NCBI GenBank assembly: GCA_900478215.1
Contig: LS483478.1
Location: forward strand, 620,001-684,000
DNA from: Salmonella enterica subsp. houtenae serovar Houten
GTDB lineage: Bacteria; Pseudomonadota; Gammaproteobacteria; Enterobacterales; Enterobacteriaceae
Length of the DNA stretch: 64,000 nt
Direction of reading: 5' to 3'
The position numbers and the translations under genes were made by a program. Positions within the stretch are counted from its first letter, which is position 1; every line of letters begins with the position of its first letter. Positions 60,484 to 64,000 of the stretch are shown here, piece after piece. The notes under the pieces were generated by a model, which saw only the letters and a list, made by a program, of their open reading frames with translations, did not search any database and was not told the DNA's origin.

Positions 60484-60574
60484 TATCACAGCATACTTTT
60501 CCGGGACTGAATATCGTTCCAAAGAACGTCATGCTTCCGGACGATATTCTGTAAAACGCTACCGTGCTGTGATA
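60484..60574. promoter_or_regulatory. Nested inverted repeats in the divergent ALDH/oxidoreductase promoter
   Basis: Outer arms TATCACAGCA (60484-60493) and TGCTGTGATA (60565-60574) are perfect complements. Inner arms GAATATCGTTCC (60509-60520) and GGACGATATTC (60539-60549) are complementary except for one missing base. Both dyads centre on position 60529. This suggests a symmetric operator for an unidentified regulator, shared by both diverging genes. Confidence 0.6.
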
Positions 60575-60609
60575 GCGGCCTTAGTCAAGTGTGATGACAA
60601 GGTAACGCG

Positions 60610-61911
60610 ATGAATACAAAAATCGATGCGTTGAATTACTACGGCGCGACGAAAAAATACCCGTTGCATTTTCCTGCACTGCAAGAGGATATTGATGCCG
60701 ATGTGGTGATCATTGGCGGTGGCTTTTCAGGCATCAATACCGCGCTGGAGCTGGCGGAGCAGGGGATCACCAATATTGTCGTTCTGGAAGCCCGACATCT
60801 TGGGTATGGCGGTACCGGGAGAAACGGTGGCCAGGTGATGGCCGGTATAGGTCACGACATCGAAGCCGTTAAAAAATATGTAGGCGCAGCGGGAATGGAG
60901 ATGCTATTTAAAATCTCGAACCTCGGCGCAGGTATTATTCGGGATCGAATTCGTAAATACCATATTGATGCTGATTTCGTCCCCGGATATGGTTATCTGG
61001 CCTACAACCAGCGGCAGTTAAAAACGCTGCAACAATGGGAAAAAGAATTCAAAGCCGCTACGCCGGAAGACGATATTGAACTCTATACCGGTAAAGACGT
61101 GCAGCAGGTTATCGGTTCCGACGTCTACTGCGGTGTTCTCAAGCATATGGGGGGAGGGCATGTCCACTCACTGAATTTATTGCTGGGCTCCGCTCAGGCT
61201 GCGAATTCGCTGGGGGTGAAGATATTCGAATATTCACCAGTGGTTGAGGTCAGTTACGGTAAGACAGTACAGGTACGTACTGCGATGGGCAGCGTAAAAG
61301 CGGCCAAATTGCTGTGGGCTTGCGATAGTTTTCTCAATAATCTGGAACCAGAAATTTATAAGAGAACGCTGGTTACCTATTCATATCAGGTCTCTACAGA
61401 ACCGCTCTCCAGTGAGCTTGTTGAGCGGATCAGTCCCTTGCGCGGGGCTTTCAGTGATATCCGCCCGGTTATAAATTACTACCGTCTCACAAAAGAAAAC
61501 CGCCTGCTGTTTGGCAGCGCTACAAGGTTCCTTGAATATACCCCGCACGATTTTGCTGCCTGGAATCGTGCTCTGTTGACTGAGGTCTTTCCTTATTTAA
61601 AAGACGTTAAAATCGATTTTGCCTGGGGCGGACCGATGGCCTGTAGCGCGAATCTGTTTCCGCAGATTGGCACGCTTCGTGAGCATAATAATGTTTTTTA
61701 TGTTCAGGGATATTCCGGATTTGGCGTCACGCCTTCCCATATTGTATGCAAAATCCTGGCCGAAGGAATAAATGGCGGTTCCGAGCGGTATCGTCTGATG
61801 AGTAGCATTCCCCACGCGACAATTTATGGTCGCGATAGTCTACGTCTATTGCTGGTCAGTGCTGGAAAACTGATACATCAAACAGCCGGTTTCTGGAAAG
61901 GCCGGAATTAA
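60610..61911 (+). CDS. FAD-dependent amine/amino-acid oxidoreductase (DAO family, PuuB/OrdL-like)
   Basis: 433-residue flavoprotein. The dinucleotide motif VVIIGGGFSGINTALELAE is at about 31-49, followed by EARHLGYGGTGRNGGQ, typical of the PuuB/OrdL group (gamma-glutamylputrescine oxidase and relatives). The C-terminal YVQGYSGFGVTPSHIVCK closes the FAD site. The predicted reaction is oxidative deamination giving an aldehyde, H2O2 and an amine. It heads an operon with a cupin and an APC permease. The substrate is unknown. SD AAGGTAACGCG before ATG 60610. Confidence 0.87.
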   Translation: MNTKIDALNYYGATKKYPLHFPALQEDIDADVVIIGGGFSGINTALELAEQGITNIVVLEARHLGYGGTGRNGGQVMAGIGHDIEAVKKYVGAAGMEMLFKISNLGAGIIRDRIRKYHIDADFVPGYGYLAYNQRQLKTLQQWEKEFKAATPEDDIELYTGKDVQQVIGSDVYCGVLKHMGGGHVHSLNLLLGSAQAANSLGVKIFEYSPVVEVSYGKTVQVRTAMGSVKAAKLLWACDSFLNNLEPEIYKRTLVTYSYQVSTEPLSSELVERISPLRGAFSDIRPVINYYRLTKENRLLFGSATRFLEYTPHDFAAWNRALLTEVFPYLKDVKIDFAWGGPMACSANLFPQIGTLREHNNVFYVQGYSGFGVTPSHIVCKILAEGINGGSERYRLMSSIPHATIYGRDSLRLLLVSAGKLIHQTAGFWKGRN

Positions 61912-61925
61912 CCAGGAGAACATTA

Positions 61926-62294
61926 ATGCACGCGTTTAAACTCAATCAACCTGTTCCTGAATTACAACCACTCGGAAGCGTCAGCCTGCTGGGGGCGTTG
62001 CCAACAGAAGGCGATCCACAGGTCGCCGTCGCGATGATTTACGGTAAACCTGAGGATGGGTTTACCTGTGGACTGTTTTCATCGACCCGCGGCGGTTTTA
62101 CCATGATTTATCCTTTTACCGAGCATGCAACCGTGCTGGAAGGGGAAGTGGAGTTAACTGTCGCAGGCCAGGAACCGATACGTTTTTCCCCGGGCGACAG
62201 TTGGTTTGTTGAACAGGGGACCAAAGTGGCATGGAAAGTTCTGACCCCCCGTTTTGTAAAACATTATCTGGCTAAAGTTGAAAACAACAAATAG
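61926..62294 (+). CDS. Cupin-fold protein (EutQ/DUF861-like)
   Basis: 122-residue single cupin domain. FTMIYPFTEHATVLEGEVELTVAGQEP and FSPGDSWFVEQGTKVAWKV match the two cupin motifs, with the first lacking the full His-x-His metal set, as in the DUF861 branch. It begins 14 bp after the oxidoreductase gene with SD CCAGGAGAAC. The role is probably accessory to the pathway, e.g. isomerase, or regulatory; no reaction can be assigned. Confidence 0.8.
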   Translation: MHAFKLNQPVPELQPLGSVSLLGALPTEGDPQVAVAMIYGKPEDGFTCGLFSSTRGGFTMIYPFTEHATVLEGEVELTVAGQEPIRFSPGDSWFVEQGTKVAWKVLTPRFVKHYLAKVENNK

Positions 62295-62489
62295 GGTAAT
62301 GGTTAGTTACATCGCTGGGGAGAATAATTTTCTCCCCATTTGCTATTACCGCGTGCGGGGGAATGCGTCACAAATTTGCTTACCGTTATCCCTCTTCAGG
62401 ACGATATCCGTTGGATGGGATGCCTGTCATAAATAAACGTTATTCCAGAGCGGCAATTTATTGTTGCAATAATAGTGAAGAGGTTGACC

Positions 62490-63989
62490 ATGTTTAAAAA
62501 CAGACTTGCCAGCCATCTTGAACGTGGCGTTATCGGTTTCCCCACGACACTTGCCAGCTCCGTCGGGCTGATTATGGCAAGCCCGGTGATCCTGACCGTG
62601 ACCAGTGATTTTGGCGCAGGGGGCGATACCTTTGCTCTCGCGGTATTACTGGCATTTATTATGATGCAAGCGCAGATAACCACCTTTGCCGAAGCGGCAA
62701 CGCTCATTCCTACTACTGGCTCCGTCTACGACTATATTTCCTGTGGGATGGGGCGTTTTTTCGCTATCACCGGCGCGCTTTGCGCCTACCTGATTGTACA
62801 CATTTTTGCCGGAACGGCAGAAACGATCCTCGCTGGCGTCATGGCGCTGGTGAACTTCGAGTCTGTTAACGAACATGTTGCCATGCAGCACAATACCTGG
62901 ATGGTTGGCGTCGGCATGGTAGTGGTTTTCGGCATACTGAATGCTATTGGTGTTGAAATATTTGGCAAGGTGGAGGTATTTCTTACTTTCGGTATGTGGA
63001 CTACCCTGACCATCTTCGGTTTATGCGGGATTATGTTATCCCCGATAACTCATCACTCTGGGTGGTTTGGCGCACCGCTTGATGTCAGTAATCTCTCAGG
63101 TCTGTTTGGTTATATTGGCATGGCGATGTTTATGTTCGTCGGTTGTGAACTGGTGACGCCAATGGCGCCGGAGATTAAAAAAGCGCATCGTACCATTCCC
63201 AGAGCGATGGCGCTTGGCCTTTTAGCGGTGGCAGGTTGCATGTTCCTCTATGGCGCCGCCATTAACCGTCAGGTAAATAATGTGGTCGTCGATGCGGCAA
63301 ACAATATCTTTTTACTGGATACGCCGATGGCTATTCCTGCGTTCGCCAATCGAGTCATGGGACATGTCGGGCAGTACTGGCTAGGCGTGGGGTTGTTGCT
63401 GGCAGGATGTGCGACGATTAATACTCTGATGGCGGCAGTGCCGCGTATTATATACGGTATGGCGCTGGATGGCGCCTTGCCGCGGTTTCTGACCTGGTTG
63501 CATCCCCGCTTTAAAACGCCGGTAATCGCGATTGCTTTCGGTGTTGCGATTCCCTGTTTGCACGCCTGGTATCTGAACGGCGATATCGACCACATTGTTC
63601 CGCTGATCCTCGCTGCAGTTTGCGCCTGGGGGGTAGCTTATCTGCTGGTAACGTTGTCGGTCGTTATCTTACGTATTCGGCGTCCTGATTTGCCACGCGC
63701 TTACCGGGCCCCCTGGTTTCCCTTACCTCAGATTATTTCGAGCGTGGGTATTATTATCGCGATTATTAATATCGCACCTCCAGGAATGAACAGTCGGGAT
63801 GTACTTATACCATTCGGTATTATGCTTGGATTGACCGCCGCCTATGCCTTATTCTGGACATTATGTGTTCAACGAGTGAATCCTTTCCTCCCGCTTCCCG
63901 TAGAAGAGGTCGTGGAGCGGGCAATGGGCAATTATGAAAAGCGAAACAATGAAGAGATGACGCCAGATGTCCTCCGTCCCCTGGTTTAA
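62490..63989 (+). CDS. APC-family amino acid/amine permease
   Basis: 499-residue transporter of the amino acid-polyamine-organocation superfamily with about 12 membrane segments. The N-terminal GFPTTLASSVGLIMASPVIL and the segment AEAATLIPTTGSVYDYISCGMG are typical. ATG 62490 has GAAGAGG 6 bases ahead and is preferred to the in-frame GTG 62475. It is the third gene of the oxidoreductase-cupin-permease unit (195-bp gap) and presumably imports the substrate. Complete within the window, ending at 63989. Confidence 0.87.
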   Translation: MFKNRLASHLERGVIGFPTTLASSVGLIMASPVILTVTSDFGAGGDTFALAVLLAFIMMQAQITTFAEAATLIPTTGSVYDYISCGMGRFFAITGALCAYLIVHIFAGTAETILAGVMALVNFESVNEHVAMQHNTWMVGVGMVVVFGILNAIGVEIFGKVEVFLTFGMWTTLTIFGLCGIMLSPITHHSGWFGAPLDVSNLSGLFGYIGMAMFMFVGCELVTPMAPEIKKAHRTIPRAMALGLLAVAGCMFLYGAAINRQVNNVVVDAANNIFLLDTPMAIPAFANRVMGHVGQYWLGVGLLLAGCATINTLMAAVPRIIYGMALDGALPRFLTWLHPRFKTPVIAIAFGVAIPCLHAWYLNGDIDHIVPLILAAVCAWGVAYLLVTLSVVILRIRRPDLPRAYRAPWFPLPQIISSVGIIIAIINIAPPGMNSRDVLIPFGIMLGLTAAYALFWTLCVQRVNPFLPLPVEEVVERAMGNYEKRNNEEMTPDVLRPLV

Positions 63990-64000
63990 GAGCGCATTAA

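Noticed and set aside
1..64000. CRISPR arrays, insertion sequences, prophage or tRNA-linked integration sites
   Set aside because: No regularly spaced repeats, transposase or integrase motifs, or tRNA-like cloverleaf were found on reading either strand.

Overview
The window is chromosomal DNA of an enteric gammaproteobacterium, most probably Salmonella enterica. The gene order and protein sequences follow the Escherichia/Salmonella parE-parC-hyb segment (yqiB-cpdA-yqiA-parE ... ygiW // parC-plsC-ftsP-ygiQ ... dkgA-yqhD/yqhC-yghB-metC/exbBD-yghA ... yqhA-mcpB-yghW-hybOABCDEFG ... yghU/gss-mcpA). The two extra chemoreceptors mcpA and mcpB, the DASS transporter and the HIT-family gene point to Salmonella rather than E. 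coli. ParC carries Ser57, a natural Salmonella variant, and I do not recall two of the accessory insertions from S. Typhimurium LT2, so a different serovar or subspecies is likely. These attributions are from memory and were not searched.

Layout. 1-7.4 kb: yqiB (5' truncated), cAMP phosphodiesterase, esterase yqiA, parE, quinone genes ygiN and mdaB, the QseBC two-component system and divergent ygiW. 7.4-10.8 kb: an accessory insertion between ygiW and parC. It encodes a 658-aa Hcp-Tle1 (DUF2235) fusion, an evolved type VI secretion effector predicted to be a phospholipase, translationally coupled to two tandem duplicated lipoproteins that are probable immunity proteins. No other T6SS gene is present in the window. 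11.1-18.1 kb: parC, plsC, ftsP, ygiQ. 18.2-28 kb: HIT protein, DASS transporter, aldehyde-detoxifying dkgA-yqhD with their regulator yqhC, yghB, metC, exbBD (with met-box and Fur-like sites), yghA. 28-32.4 kb: three small uncharacterised genes, yqhA, chemoreceptor mcpB (with a flagellar sigma-28 type promoter) and yghW.

32.4-39.2 kb: the complete hydrogenase-2 operon hybOABCDEFG. It is bracketed by two near-perfect ModE-like palindromes, one just upstream of yghW-hyb and one upstream of a two-gene unit encoding a class III (MolA/BtuF-like) and a ModA-like solute-binding protein with no permease or ATPase beside them. 41-46 kb: yghU divergent from glutathionylspermidine synthetase/amidase, then the soluble CZB-type chemoreceptor mcpA and a 37-aa Cys-rich small ORF on the opposite strand.

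46-56 kb: a sugar-acid block. A GPH-family glycoside symporter, a GH43 glycosidase and a KdgM-family porin lie next to uxaC-uxuB-uxuA and a divergent hexuronate MFS transporter. Together they could take xylo- or glucurono-oligosaccharides through the envelope and convert glucuronate to 2-keto-3-deoxygluconate. Two ExuR/UxuR-type palindromes lie in the uxuA/transporter divergent region. 56.5-64 kb: a nitrilase-family amidohydrolase with a NodB-family deacetylase, then a divergent module of FeaB-like aldehyde dehydrogenase versus FAD oxidoreductase-cupin-APC permease. This looks like catabolism of an amine or amide compound, and its divergent promoter holds two nested inverted repeats with a common centre.

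No tRNA, rRNA, CRISPR array, insertion sequence or prophage was seen. REP-type palindromes occur after parE, parC, ygiQ, the modA-like gene and the hexuronate transporter gene.
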